This document shows, piece after piece, positions 26,244-34,954 of a DNA stretch of 52,832 bases; position 1 is the stretch's first letter, and every line of letters begins with the position of its first letter. Under the pieces are notes generated by a model. That model did not search any database. It saw only the letters and a program-made list of their open reading frames with translations, and was not told the DNA's origin. Source of the stretch: an uncultured Pelagibacteraceae bacterium (GTDB lineage Bacteria; Pseudomonadota; Alphaproteobacteria; Pelagibacterales; Pelagibacteraceae); NCBI GenBank assembly GCA_902589725.1, contig CACITU010000009.1, positions 1-52,832 on the forward strand, in the 5' to 3' direction. A program made the translations under genes and the position numbers.

Positions 26244-27139
26244 TGCATTTTATAGAGAAAGAACCAAGTCAAAAAAGAATTGATTTTGATCAAAAGCTAA
26301 AATCAAATAAAATATTAAGAGTTCCTGGAGCATATAGCCCATTGACAGCTAAATTAATAGAGGAAATAGGATATGATGCTGTCTATGTATCAGGAGGAGT
26401 TATGGCAAACGATCTTGGTTTTCCTGATATTGGATTAACAACTTTACAAGATGTCAGCACAAGATCTTATTTAATTTCTAGAGCAACAAATTTACCAACA
26501 ATAGTTGATATCGATACAGGATTTAAATCTTGCAAAGAAACAATTGAAACATTTGAGGAATTTGGAATAACAGGTGTTCATTTGGAAGACCAAATTGAGC
26601 GAAAACGATGTGGGCACTTAGAAAACAAAGAACTGATTTCAACTGATAAAATGGTTAAAAAGATAAAAGAATGCATTAATGCCAGAAAAGATCAAAATTT
26701 TAAAATTATTGCACGTTCTGACGCTAACAGTGTAGAAGGAATTAATAAAATGATTGAGAGATGTAAAGCATACGTTGATGCCGGAGCAGAAATAATTTTT
26801 CCTGAAGCGTTACAGGATGAAAAAGAATTTGAAAAAGTACGTAAAGAGTTGTCAGGTTATTTATTAGCTAACATGACTGAATTTGGTAAATCAAAATTAT
26901 TTAATTACAAAGAATTAGAAAATTTTGGATATAATATAGTCATTTATCCTGTAACCACTCAAAGATTAGCAATGAAAAATGTTGAAGATGGGTTAAGAGA
27001 CATTTATGCAAATGGACATCAGAATAATATAATTGATAAAATGCAGACTAGAAAAAGACTATATGAATTAGTTGATTATGAAAAATACAATTCATTAGAT
27101 GAAAGTATATTTAACTTTAGTGATGAAGGACATGAATAA
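26243..27139 (+). CDS. prpB: 2-Methylisocitrate lyase
   Basis: A 298-residue member of the isocitrate lyase/PEP mutase superfamily. The catalytic loop KRCGH is at about 119-123, and IDTGFKSCKET and EDQIERKRCGHLENK mark the Mg and catalytic sites. The product should cleave 2-methylisocitrate to pyruvate and succinate. Its position between prpD and prpC, with one-base overlaps at both ends, settles the choice over isocitrate lyase or oxaloacetate decarboxylase. Confidence 0.92.
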   Translation: MHFIEKEPSQKRIDFDQKLKSNKILRVPGAYSPLTAKLIEEIGYDAVYVSGGVMANDLGFPDIGLTTLQDVSTRSYLISRATNLPTIVDIDTGFKSCKETIETFEEFGITGVHLEDQIERKRCGHLENKELISTDKMVKKIKECINARKDQNFKIIARSDANSVEGINKMIERCKAYVDAGAEIIFPEALQDEKEFEKVRKELSGYLLANMTEFGKSKLFNYKELENFGYNIVIYPVTTQRLAMKNVEDGLRDIYANGHQNNIIDKMQTRKRLYELVDYEKYNSLDESIFNFSDEGHE

Positions 27140-28263
27140 TGAGTGATGATATCAAAAAAGGTTTACTTGGGATAGTTGTAGATGAGACTGAAGTTTCAAA
27201 AGTAATGCCAGAAATAAATTCTCTTACCTATAGAGGTTATGCTGCTCAAGATTTATGTGAATACTGTAGGTTTGAGGAAGTTGCTTATTTAATTTTAAAT
27301 AAAGATTTACCAAATACTATCCAGCTTAGACAGTTTGAAAAAGAAGAAAAAAATAATCGAGAGCTTACTAAAAATTTATATGAAATAATCAAACATATGC
27401 CTAAACGATCTCATCCTATGGATGTTGCAAGAACTGCTGTAAGTGTTATGGGATTAGAGGATAAAGAAACAACTGATTCCTCACCAGATGCAAACATGAG
27501 AAAGGCATTAAGAATTTTTGCAAAAACCCCTACTGCATTGGCTGCTTTTTATAGAATAAGAAAGGGAAAAAAAATTATTAAACCTAAAAAATCATTAACG
27601 TTTGCTGAAAATTTTTTCTATATGTGTTTTGGAAAAGTGCCACAAAAAGAAATAGTTAAAGCTTTTGATGTATCTCTAATTTTATATGCGGAACATAGTT
27701 TTAACGTTTCAACTTTCACTGCTAGAACAATTACTAGCAGTCTTTCTGATATTCATGGGGCAATTACCGGGGCGATTGCTAGTTTAAAAGGTCCACTTCA
27801 CGGTGGTGCCAATGAAGAAGTAATGCACATGATGAGTAAAATTAAAAAACCTGAAAATGCTCTTAAATGGATAAACAATGCCTTAAAAAATAAAGAGGTA
27901 GTTATGGGATTTGGTCATAGAGTTTATAAGTCTGGAGATTCTAGAGTTCCTACTATGAGAAAATACTTTGGAAAAGTTGCTAAATTAAAAAAAGATAAAA
28001 AATTTGAAAAAATTTATGACATAGTTGAAAAAGTTATGATTAAAGAGAAAAACATATATCCAAATGTTGATTATCCAACTGGGCCCACTTATCATTTAAT
28101 GGGTTTTGATACCGACTTTTTCACTCCAATATTTGTAATTTCAAGAATTACTGGTTGGTCGGCTCACATTATGGAACAGCATGCTGCAAATAAACTAATT
28201 AGACCTCTAGCTAGCTACAAAGGAAGCAAGCACCGAAAAGTAATGCAGTTAAATCAAAGATAA
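27139..28263 (+). CDS. prpC: 2-Methylcitrate synthase
   Basis: A 374-residue short citrate synthase. Catalytic residues are in LHGGANEEV (His), GFGHRVYKSGDSR (His) and GFDTDFFTP (Asp). Size and operon context make it PrpC, condensing propionyl-CoA with oxaloacetate, although citrate synthase side activity is normal for this group. It ends 4 bp before the convergent nrdB; no terminator hairpin is seen between them. Confidence 0.9.
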   Translation: MSDDIKKGLLGIVVDETEVSKVMPEINSLTYRGYAAQDLCEYCRFEEVAYLILNKDLPNTIQLRQFEKEEKNNRELTKNLYEIIKHMPKRSHPMDVARTAVSVMGLEDKETTDSSPDANMRKALRIFAKTPTALAAFYRIRKGKKIIKPKKSLTFAENFFYMCFGKVPQKEIVKAFDVSLILYAEHSFNVSTFTARTITSSLSDIHGAITGAIASLKGPLHGGANEEVMHMMSKIKKPENALKWINNALKNKEVVMGFGHRVYKSGDSRVPTMRKYFGKVAKLKKDKKFEKIYDIVEKVMIKEKNIYPNVDYPTGPTYHLMGFDTDFFTPIFVISRITGWSAHIMEQHAANKLIRPLASYKGSKHRKVMQLNQR

Positions 28264-28267
28264 CTTT

Positions 28268-29284
28268 TTAACTAAAAGCTTCTGCCCAAGTACCTTGTGT
28301 TGATGCTTTAGAATATTCTGTAGCTCGCCCTTCAAAAAAGTTCATATGTTCTACGGCATTAAGCATCGTGTCTAACCAAGTTAAAGGATTTTTTTGAACA
28401 TCGTATATTGGTTCTAACCCTAACTGATCAAGTCTTCTATTTGCAATAAATCTAATGTAATCTTTTACTTCTTGCGCCGTTAAACCCTCCATAGGACCCA
28501 TTTCAAAAGCTAAATCAATAAATGCATCCTCGTGCTCAACTATAATTCTACAAGCTTCATAAAGTTCTTTTTTTAATTTTGGAGTCCAGATTTCAGGATT
28601 TTCTTTTATGAATTCTTTAAAAATTCTTATCATAGAATTGCAATGAAGTGTTTCATCTCTTACAGACCATGTAACTATCTGCCCCATTCCTTTCATTTTA
28701 TTATGTCTTGGAAAATTTAATAAAATTGCAAAACTTGCAAATAATTGTAGTCCTTCAGTAAAAGCACTGAACACTGCAACTGTTTTGGCAATATCTTCTT
28801 TAGAATTTACATTAAATCCTTGCATGTAATCGTACTTATCTTTCATCTCTTTGTATTTCATAAAAGCGGAGTATTCTGACTCCGGCATACCAATAGTATC
28901 TAAGAGATGAGAATAAGCCGCTACATGAACTGTTTCCATTGCAGCAAAAGCTGTCATCATCATTAACACTTCGGTTGGTTTAAATACTGTAGTGTAGTGT
29001 CTTAAGTAACAATTATTAACCTCTACATCGGCTTGCGTAAAAAATCTAAATATTTGAGTTAATAGATTTTTCTCAGGTTGAGATAAATTTTTTTGCCAAT
29101 CTCTTACATCATCACCTAAAGGAACTTCTTCTGGCAACCAGTGAATTCGTTGTTGAGTTAACCACGCATCGTAACACCATGGATATCTAAAAGGTTTGTA
29201 AACAGGATTTTCAACTAGTAAACCCATTTTTTTTGGTTGAATAATTTCTTTATTTATTTTTTCTGCTACTGACATGATAGACAC
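28268..29284 (-). CDS. nrdB: Class I ribonucleotide reductase, small subunit
   Basis: A 338-residue diiron protein that makes the tyrosyl radical for NrdA. Ligands are Asp86, Glu117, His120 (METVHVAAY) and the later Glu (FTEGLQ) and Glu/His (RDETLHC). The radical Tyr is Tyr124, at the right spacing from His120. So it looks like a classical Tyr-radical enzyme, not the Phe (Ic) type. The start lies 19 bp inside nrdA, so the two are coupled. An alternative start at the second Met (residue 4) would not change the domain. Confidence 0.95.
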   Translation of the reverse strand: MSIMSVAEKINKEIIQPKKMGLLVENPVYKPFRYPWCYDAWLTQQRIHWLPEEVPLGDDVRDWQKNLSQPEKNLLTQIFRFFTQADVEVNNCYLRHYTTVFKPTEVLMMMTAFAAMETVHVAAYSHLLDTIGMPESEYSAFMKYKEMKDKYDYMQGFNVNSKEDIAKTVAVFSAFTEGLQLFASFAILLNFPRHNKMKGMGQIVTWSVRDETLHCNSMIRIFKEFIKENPEIWTPKLKKELYEACRIIVEHEDAFIDLAFEMGPMEGLTAQEVKDYIRFIANRRLDQLGLEPIYDVQKNPLTWLDTMLNAVEHMNFFEGRATEYSKASTQGTWAEAFS

Positions 29285-31206
29285 TCCTCGTACTCTGGCT
29301 CTTCGTTAGATGGTTGATTTTTAGATTTATAAACATTAGCTGTAATATCAGTTGATTTAGCATCATTGATATTTTCAGCTCGTTGAATTGACTTTGATCT
29401 ACAGTAATAAAGGCTCTTTAAACCTTTTTTCCAAGCATCAAAATGAATTTTATGTAATTCTTTTTTATGTACATCTGCAGGTAAGAATAAATTTACTGAT
29501 TGAGCTTGAGAAATAAATGGGGTTCTATCGCCACTTAACTCAATTATCCAATTTTGATTAAGTTCAAAAGCAGTTTTAAATACATCCTTTTCTAAATCAG
29601 TTAGAAAATCTAAGTGGTTTACTGATCCTTGATTAGTAGTAATAGTGGACCATGTTTCATCATCATTTTTACCATGACTATCTAATATCTCCTCTAAGTA
29701 TCGATTTCTAACATTGAATGATCCTGAGAGTGTTTTATGCGTATAGCTATTTGCAGCAACTGGTTCAACACCTGGTGATGCTCCTCCACAAATAATTGAA
29801 ATTGAAGCTGTTGGAGCAATTGCCGTTTTATTTGAAAATCTTTCGTTATAACCATATTCAGCTGCATCAGGACATGCTCCTCTTTCTTCAGCTAATTCTT
29901 TAGAAGCCTGGTTAACTTTCTCATGAATATTTTTAAATATTTTTTTGTTCCATGACTTAGCCATTACTGATTCAAGTGGAATTCTATTTTTTTGTAAAAA
30001 TGAATGAAAGCCCATTACACCTAATCCAACACTTCTCTCTCTTTCGGCAGAATATTTTGCATCTTTAAATTGATCTGGTGCTTTATTAATAAAGTCTGAT
30101 AAAACATTATCTAAAAATCTCATCACATCACTAATCATATCTGGATCATCTTTCCATTCATCATACTTTTCAAGATTTAAAGAGGATAAACAACATACAG
30201 CTGTTCTATCTCTTCCGTCTTTATCAATTCCAGTAGGTAAAGTTATTTCACTACATAAATTAGAAGTCTTGACAGTTAGATTTGCTAATTTATGGTGTTG
30301 AGGAATTTGTCTATTAACAGTATCGATATAAATTATATAAGGTTCACCGGTTTCAATTCTAGCAGTTAATAATCTTATCCATAAATTTCTTGCAGAAATA
30401 GTTTGTTGAACACTTCCGTCAGCAGGGCTTTTCAATGCCCATTGCTCGTCAGTTTCCACTGCTCTCATAAATGCATCGGAAACTAAAACACCATGATGTA
30501 AGTTTAATGCTTTTCTATTTGGGTCCCCACCTGTTGGTCTTCTCATTTCAATAAATTCTTCAATCTCTGGATGATCAATAGGAAGATAACAAGCTGCTGA
30601 GCCTCTTCTTAATGAGCCTTGACTGATGGCCATGGTTAAAGAGTCCATAACTTTTATAAAAGGAATTATTCCAGAAGTTTTTCCAACTCTTCCAATTTTT
30701 TCACCAATAGATCTTAAGTTACCCCAATAACTTCCAATACCTCCTCCTTTAGCTGCCAACCAAACATTCTCACTCCACAAATCAAGAATGCCACCTAAAC
30801 TATCTGACGCTTCATTTAAAAAACATGAAATTGGTAATCCTCTTTTTGTACCGCCGTTGGATAAAACTGGTGTTGCTGGCATAAACCAAAGATTGCTAAT
30901 GTAATTATAAATTCTTTGAGCATGCAAATTATCATCTGAATATGTACTAGCTACTCTAGCAAATAAATCTTGATAAGATTCGTTTAAACCTAAATATCTA
31001 TCTTTTAAAGTTGCTTTGCCAAAATCAGTTAGATTTGCGTCTCTAGAACGATCAATTTTTATTATAATGCCTTTGTCGTTTTGAAATAATTCTGTTTCAT
31101 TGTTTAAAGAAAAAAGGTCGGGCTTATTTATTTTAGAAACTTCTCTAACATTGGGGCTATATTCAGAGACAGCTTTTTTTAGGGCCTGAGAAAGAATCTT
31201 ATTCAT
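29266..31206 (-). CDS. nrdA: Class I ribonucleotide reductase, large subunit
   Basis: The 646-residue catalytic subunit reduces ribonucleotides. Active-site Cys are in PISCFL, SNLCSEI (with Glu) and TAVCCLSSLNL; the radical-transfer tyrosines are in LYYCRSKS; and the C-terminal CLSC pair is for thioredoxin/glutaredoxin re-reduction. It is about 100 residues shorter than E. coli NrdA at the N-terminus, and no ATP-cone motif is visible there, so overall activity control by dATP may be lacking. The gene lies behind paired NrdR-like boxes and overlaps nrdB. Confidence 0.95.
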   Translation of the reverse strand: MNKILSQALKKAVSEYSPNVREVSKINKPDLFSLNNETELFQNDKGIIIKIDRSRDANLTDFGKATLKDRYLGLNESYQDLFARVASTYSDDNLHAQRIYNYISNLWFMPATPVLSNGGTKRGLPISCFLNEASDSLGGILDLWSENVWLAAKGGGIGSYWGNLRSIGEKIGRVGKTSGIIPFIKVMDSLTMAISQGSLRRGSAACYLPIDHPEIEEFIEMRRPTGGDPNRKALNLHHGVLVSDAFMRAVETDEQWALKSPADGSVQQTISARNLWIRLLTARIETGEPYIIYIDTVNRQIPQHHKLANLTVKTSNLCSEITLPTGIDKDGRDRTAVCCLSSLNLEKYDEWKDDPDMISDVMRFLDNVLSDFINKAPDQFKDAKYSAERERSVGLGVMGFHSFLQKNRIPLESVMAKSWNKKIFKNIHEKVNQASKELAEERGACPDAAEYGYNERFSNKTAIAPTASISIICGGASPGVEPVAANSYTHKTLSGSFNVRNRYLEEILDSHGKNDDETWSTITTNQGSVNHLDFLTDLEKDVFKTAFELNQNWIIELSGDRTPFISQAQSVNLFLPADVHKKELHKIHFDAWKKGLKSLYYCRSKSIQRAENINDAKSTDITANVYKSKNQPSNEEPEYEECLSCQ

Positions 31207-31240
31207 AAAAGTTTAATATATTTTGTTATTAGTACGAAAA

Positions 31241-31287
31241 CAACTATATGTTGTAGGCGTTTGCTGTAAATATACTATATAAACATT
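31241..31287 (-). promoter_or_regulatory. Pair of NrdR-like boxes over the nrdA promoter
   Basis: Two sites resemble the NrdR consensus acaCwAtATaTwGtgt: 31241-31256 (core ACTATATGTTGT) and 31272-31287 (core ACTATATA). Their starts are 31 bp apart, three helical turns, which is the usual spacing for paired NrdR boxes. The second overlaps the spacer of a likely promoter (TTGTTA 31289-31294, 16 bp, TATTTA 31267-31272, minus strand), and the first lies just after the expected start of transcription. This predicts repression of nrdAB by NrdR with ATP/dATP. Confidence 0.6.
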
Positions 31288-31386
31288 TTAACAACAGAAC
31301 ATTTATAGAACGCGACAATATGATAATCAACAAAAAAATTAAATTTTTTCCAAGAAATTAACATAAAAAGAGTAAGTAATTGTTTC

Positions 31387-32841
31387 ATGAATCAAAACAT
31401 AAAAATTGATCCCTACGGATTTAGAGAATATGACGCTCGTTGGTTGTACGAGAAAGATATAAATCTAGTTGGAATAGAGAATCTTGGTAAAGGATTAGGA
31501 ACACAAATAAAAAATCATATTAAAAAAGAAAATCCAAGAGTTATAGTTGGTCATGATTACCGATCTTACAGCGAGGAGATAAAAACTGCTCTTAAAAAGG
31601 GATTAAAATCTACTGGATGTAATATCGATGATGTGGGTCTATCATTGTCTCCAATGGTTTATTTTGCTCAATTTAATTTAGACGCTGATGCAGTTGCAAT
31701 GGTTACAGCAAGTCATAACGAAAATGGTTGGACTGGTGTGAAAATGGGTATCAAAAAAGGATTAACTCATGCACCTGAAGAGATGAAAGAATTAAAAGAA
31801 ATTACATTAAATCAAAAATTTTCAACAGGTGAAGGTAAAGAAGTGCAAATTGATGATTTTGATAAAATCTATAAAGAGGATTTAATTAATAAAAATAAAA
31901 TACAAAAAAAAATTAAAGCCGTGGTTGCTTGTGGAAATGGCACAGCAGGAGTTTTTGCTCCAGATATTTTAAGAGGTATTGGTTGTGAAGTAATTGAATT
32001 AGATTGTAAATTAGATTGGAATTTTCCAAAATATAATCCAAATCCAGAAGATTTAGAGATGCTTCATGAAATTGCTAAAGTAGTAAAAGAACATAAAGCA
32101 GACATAGGTTTTGGATTTGATGGTGATGGAGATAGGGTTGGTGTTATTGACGATAAAGGTAATGAAATATTTTCAGATAAAATTGGCCTTCTAATTGCTA
32201 GAAATTTATCAGGTAAACACAAGAATTCAAAATTTGTGGTAGATGTAAAATCGACAGGGTTATACTCAAAAGATAAAATCTTACTAGCAAACAATTGTGA
32301 AACTATTTATTGGAAAACAGGTCATTCTCATATTAAAAGAAAAGTTAACACTGAAAAAGCATTAGCAGGCTTTGAAAAAAGTGGTCATTTCTTTTTTAGT
32401 CAACCTTTAGGATATGGTTATGATGATGGAATTAACTCAGCAATTCAAGTGTGTCACTTATTAGATAATCAAAATAAAAAAATGAGTGAAATTATTAGTG
32501 AATTACCTCGGACATTTCAGTCACCAACAATGGCACCTTTTTGTAAAGATGAGGAAAAATATTTAGTTGTAGAGGAGTTAATTAAACAAATTGAAAATTT
32601 AAAAGAAAATAATACAGAAATAGATGGGCAAACAATAAATGATATTTTAACAGTTAATGGTATTAGATTTTCATTTGAAGATGGTTCTTGGGGACTTATA
32701 AGGGCATCTTCAAACAAACCATCTTTGGTTATTGTTACTGAAAGTCCAACATCAAATGAAAGAAAGAAAAAAATCTTTGATTTTATTGACGATTTGTTAC
32801 AAAAAACAGGTAAGGTCGGAGAGTATGATCAGAAAATTTAA
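31387..32841 (+). CDS. Phosphomannomutase/phosphoglucomutase
   Basis: A 484-residue alpha-D-phosphohexomutase. The catalytic phosphoserine is in TASHNENGWTG (about residue 109), the Mg loop is GFDGDGDRVGV (about 243-253), the sugar loop is AGFEKSGHFFF, and the phosphate-binding end is the Ser/Thr-rich ASSNKPSLVIV. It interconverts hexose 1- and 6-phosphates for sugar nucleotides used in LPS and possibly for the glucosylglycerate route at the left end. It could serve mannose, glucose or both. Divergent from nrdA across 180 bp. It overlaps the convergent charged-helix gene by 4 bp. Confidence 0.88.
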   Translation: MNQNIKIDPYGFREYDARWLYEKDINLVGIENLGKGLGTQIKNHIKKENPRVIVGHDYRSYSEEIKTALKKGLKSTGCNIDDVGLSLSPMVYFAQFNLDADAVAMVTASHNENGWTGVKMGIKKGLTHAPEEMKELKEITLNQKFSTGEGKEVQIDDFDKIYKEDLINKNKIQKKIKAVVACGNGTAGVFAPDILRGIGCEVIELDCKLDWNFPKYNPNPEDLEMLHEIAKVVKEHKADIGFGFDGDGDRVGVIDDKGNEIFSDKIGLLIARNLSGKHKNSKFVVDVKSTGLYSKDKILLANNCETIYWKTGHSHIKRKVNTEKALAGFEKSGHFFFSQPLGYGYDDGINSAIQVCHLLDNQNKKMSEIISELPRTFQSPTMAPFCKDEEKYLVVEELIKQIENLKENNTEIDGQTINDILTVNGIRFSFEDGSWGLIRASSNKPSLVIVTESPTSNERKKKIFDFIDDLLQKTGKVGEYDQKI

Positions 32842-33911
32842 TTTTTTAAATTATCGTTATCAGATCTAGTTTCTGAATTGTCACCATCCTGCTTGTTTTT
32901 TCGTTCATGAATTTCATCACTATAAAACTTTCTAACCAATTCCTCCTCTTTTAGTCGTTGTTCTTCATCAAATTTTTTCTCCCATTCTTTCATTCGTCTA
33001 TTTTCCTCTTCAATTCTCTCTTTTTCAGCTATTTCGGCTAATCGAGTTCTTTTGTTTTCTTCTTCAATTCTTTTTTGTCTTTCCTCTTCTATTCTCAATT
33101 CTCTTTCTCTTTGACGCCTTTCATTTTCTTCACTTATTCTCTGACGTTCTACTTCTTTAAGTTCTTTTTCTTTAATTCTTAATTCCTCTTCCTTGGCTCT
33201 TTGCTCAGCCTCTTCTTTTAAAATCTGTCTTTGAATTTCTTGTTGCCTTTCGTTTTCAAGATTCCTTAATCTTTGTTCCATTTCTTTAAGCTTTTCTTGC
33301 TCATATTTCAACTTTCTGGCTGCCTCTCTTAATCTTTGTTCTTCCTCAAATCTATTTTTCCTTTCAATTTCTTTTAATCTCAATTTTTCTTGTCTTTCCT
33401 TTTCTTTTTCATCTCTTCTCTTTTGAGCCTCTAGTTCCTTATTTTTTAGCTTTTCTTCCTTAATTTTAATATTTTCTTCTCTAATTCTTTGTCTCTCTAA
33501 CATTTTAATCCTAAGATCTTCCTGTCTAAGCTTTCTAGCTTCCTCTCTAAGTTTTTTTGTTTCTTCGTCTTTAATTTTTTTTTGTTCTATTTTAATTCTT
33601 TGAGCTTCTATTTTTTGCCTTTTATCTTCATTCTTTTTTTCTTGTTTTTCATTTTCAATGATTAATTTTTTTTGTAAAAGAATTTTCTTTCTATTCTCTT
33701 TGAGCTCATCCTGTTTAGCTTTTTTTGCTAGTTTTTTTTCTAAAATTAATTCTCTTTTTTTTTGTTTTTCTAATTCTTTCTGTAATTCTAAATCTTTTTT
33801 AACTTTGTTTTTTTTTAAATTATTTAAAATTGAGGAAAACTTATTTTTAGTTTTATCGATTGGTTCAAATAATTTTTTAATATTTTTATTAATGTCTTTT
33901 ACTGAAACCAT
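32838..33911 (-). CDS. Long Lys/Arg/Glu-rich helical protein of unknown function
   Basis: From the ATG at 33909-33911 the product has 357 residues; a TTG at 33926 would add five. Residues from about 35 to 335 are almost only Lys, Arg, Glu, Gln and Leu in short alternating blocks (EERQKRIEEEN, KELKEVERQR), the pattern of a single long charged helix or a coiled coil. The N-terminus (MVSVKDINKNIKKLF) and C-terminus (acidic, DGDNSETRSDNDN) are different and may be the binding ends. There is no signal peptide and no TM segment, so it is probably cytosolic. I recognise no family; similarity to TolA or IF2 linkers would be compositional. Length in a streamlined genome suggests a real structural or spacer role. 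Confidence 0.7.
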   Translation of the reverse strand: MVSVKDINKNIKKLFEPIDKTKNKFSSILNNLKKNKVKKDLELQKELEKQKKRELILEKKLAKKAKQDELKENRKKILLQKKLIIENEKQEKKNEDKRQKIEAQRIKIEQKKIKDEETKKLREEARKLRQEDLRIKMLERQRIREENIKIKEEKLKNKELEAQKRRDEKEKERQEKLRLKEIERKNRFEEEQRLREAARKLKYEQEKLKEMEQRLRNLENERQQEIQRQILKEEAEQRAKEEELRIKEKELKEVERQRISEENERRQRERELRIEEERQKRIEEENKRTRLAEIAEKERIEEENRRMKEWEKKFDEEQRLKEEELVRKFYSDEIHERKNKQDGDNSETRSDNDNLKN

Positions 33912-33962
33912 TTTTAAAAGTATCAATTAGAATAATAACACTAAATATTATGTATGGCTAAA

Positions 33963-34123
33963 TTGAGTTTTTTTTAAAGGTTAAATACAACTTTAGATTG
34001 TTTGATTTTTCTTTAGTTGATAAATTTCATTTTCAACTAATAAGTGTTAATGGTTATTTAAAGAATCACATAATTTAGATTCGTGAGGTGATGGAGGGAG
34101 ACTGAAGTCACCTCTTTTTTTTT
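33963..34123 (+). ncRNA. Candidate small RNA with rho-independent terminator
   Basis: The 200-bp gap between two minus-strand genes holds a complete plus-strand unit. A promoter-like TTGAGT (33963-33968), 17 bp, TACAAC (33986-33991) comes first. Next is a perfect 8-bp hairpin TTAGTTGA/TCAACTAA (34013-34020 with 34033-34040), and then a terminator: GAGGTGA (34085-34091) pairs with TCACCTC (34108-34114), followed by nine T. No plus-strand gene ends here, so the terminator would have nothing else to stop. Expected transcript is about 125 nt, from near 33998. It does not look like 6S, tmRNA, SRP or RNase P RNA. Boundaries are guesses. Confidence 0.5.
34085..34123 (+). terminator. Rho-independent terminator
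   Basis: A 7-bp GC-containing stem (34085-34091 with 34108-34114) with a 16-nt loop is followed at once by nine T on the plus strand. On the minus strand the hairpin is not followed by a T run, so it works plus-ward. It ends 5 bp before the stop of the convergent permease gene. Confidence 0.8.
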
Positions 34124-34128
34124 GCTCG

Positions 34129-34914
34129 TTATAATTTTAAGTATTCGTAAAAAAAATTTATCGAAACGATTAAATTGAAAATTCCAAAAAACTTACTAAT
34201 TTTTTTTTTATCGATGCTATGAACTGTTTTAGCTCCTATCCGAGCCATGAAAGTTGTGATTGGTATGAAAATTAAAAAAGCAGGAATATTTATAAAGCCA
34301 ATACTTAGTGGAAGACTTAGTTTTAAATAATTTCCTGAAATTAAAAAACCTAGTGCTCCAAATAAAGCAATTAAAAAGCCTATAGCTGCCGCACTCCCAA
34401 TGGCTTTATTAATTGAGTAACCAAAAAACTTTAGAATAGGAACATTCATCACAGCTCCTCCTATACCCATAGGAGCTGAAATAAACCCAACAAGAAAACC
34501 AAGAATTACCTTTAAATGTAGTTTCATTTTAACAATTATGTTTTGTTCCTTTTCTTTTATTAACAATAAATAAATTCCTAAAAATAAAATCATTATAGAA
34601 AAAAATAAAACTAAAGACTTAGTTTTTAAAGAAGCTGCAAAAGCAGTGCCAACAACAACTCCTAGTACAACAAATAAACCGTAATTCTTAACAATATCAA
34701 AATCAACCGCTTTAAATTTATGATGTGTTAAAACTGAAACTGCAGATGTTGGTATTATAATTGCAAAGGAAGTTCCTACAGCAAGGTGCATAACATATTT
34801 AGGATCAATTTCTAAAGAACTAAAAATAAAATATAAAAAGGGAACAGTTATCAACCCTCCACCGATACCAAATAATCCAGCAACAAAGCCAACGGGTATA
34901 GCTGTTAAAGCCAT
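34129..34914 (-). CDS. TSUP/TauE-SafE family membrane permease
   Basis: A 261-residue inner-membrane protein with about eight hydrophobic segments. Two Gly/Pro-rich signature loops repeat in each half: FVAGLFGIGGGLITVPFL near the start and GFISAPMGIGGAVMNVPIL in the middle, the inverted-repeat plan of the TSUP (DUF81) family. Members export or import sulfite, sulfoacetate, taurine products and other small organic anions; the substrate is not shown. It is the last gene of a minus-strand run after dusA (40-bp gap). Confidence 0.85.
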   Translation of the reverse strand: MALTAIPVGFVAGLFGIGGGLITVPFLYFIFSSLEIDPKYVMHLAVGTSFAIIIPTSAVSVLTHHKFKAVDFDIVKNYGLFVVLGVVVGTAFAASLKTKSLVLFFSIMILFLGIYLLLIKEKEQNIIVKMKLHLKVILGFLVGFISAPMGIGGAVMNVPILKFFGYSINKAIGSAAAIGFLIALFGALGFLISGNYLKLSLPLSIGFINIPAFLIFIPITTFMARIGAKTVHSIDKKKISKFFGIFNLIVSINFFYEYLKL

Positions 34915-34954
34915 TAATAGAATAATATAAGTATATTCGTTTGCTAAAATTGAA

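Noticed and set aside
33658..33930. Open frame of 90 codons on the plus strand opposite the charged-helix gene
   Set aside because: It is a Phe/Leu/Ser-rich mirror of Lys/Glu codons on the other strand and has no start signal or family likeness. The minus-strand frame is longer and the spacing fits it.
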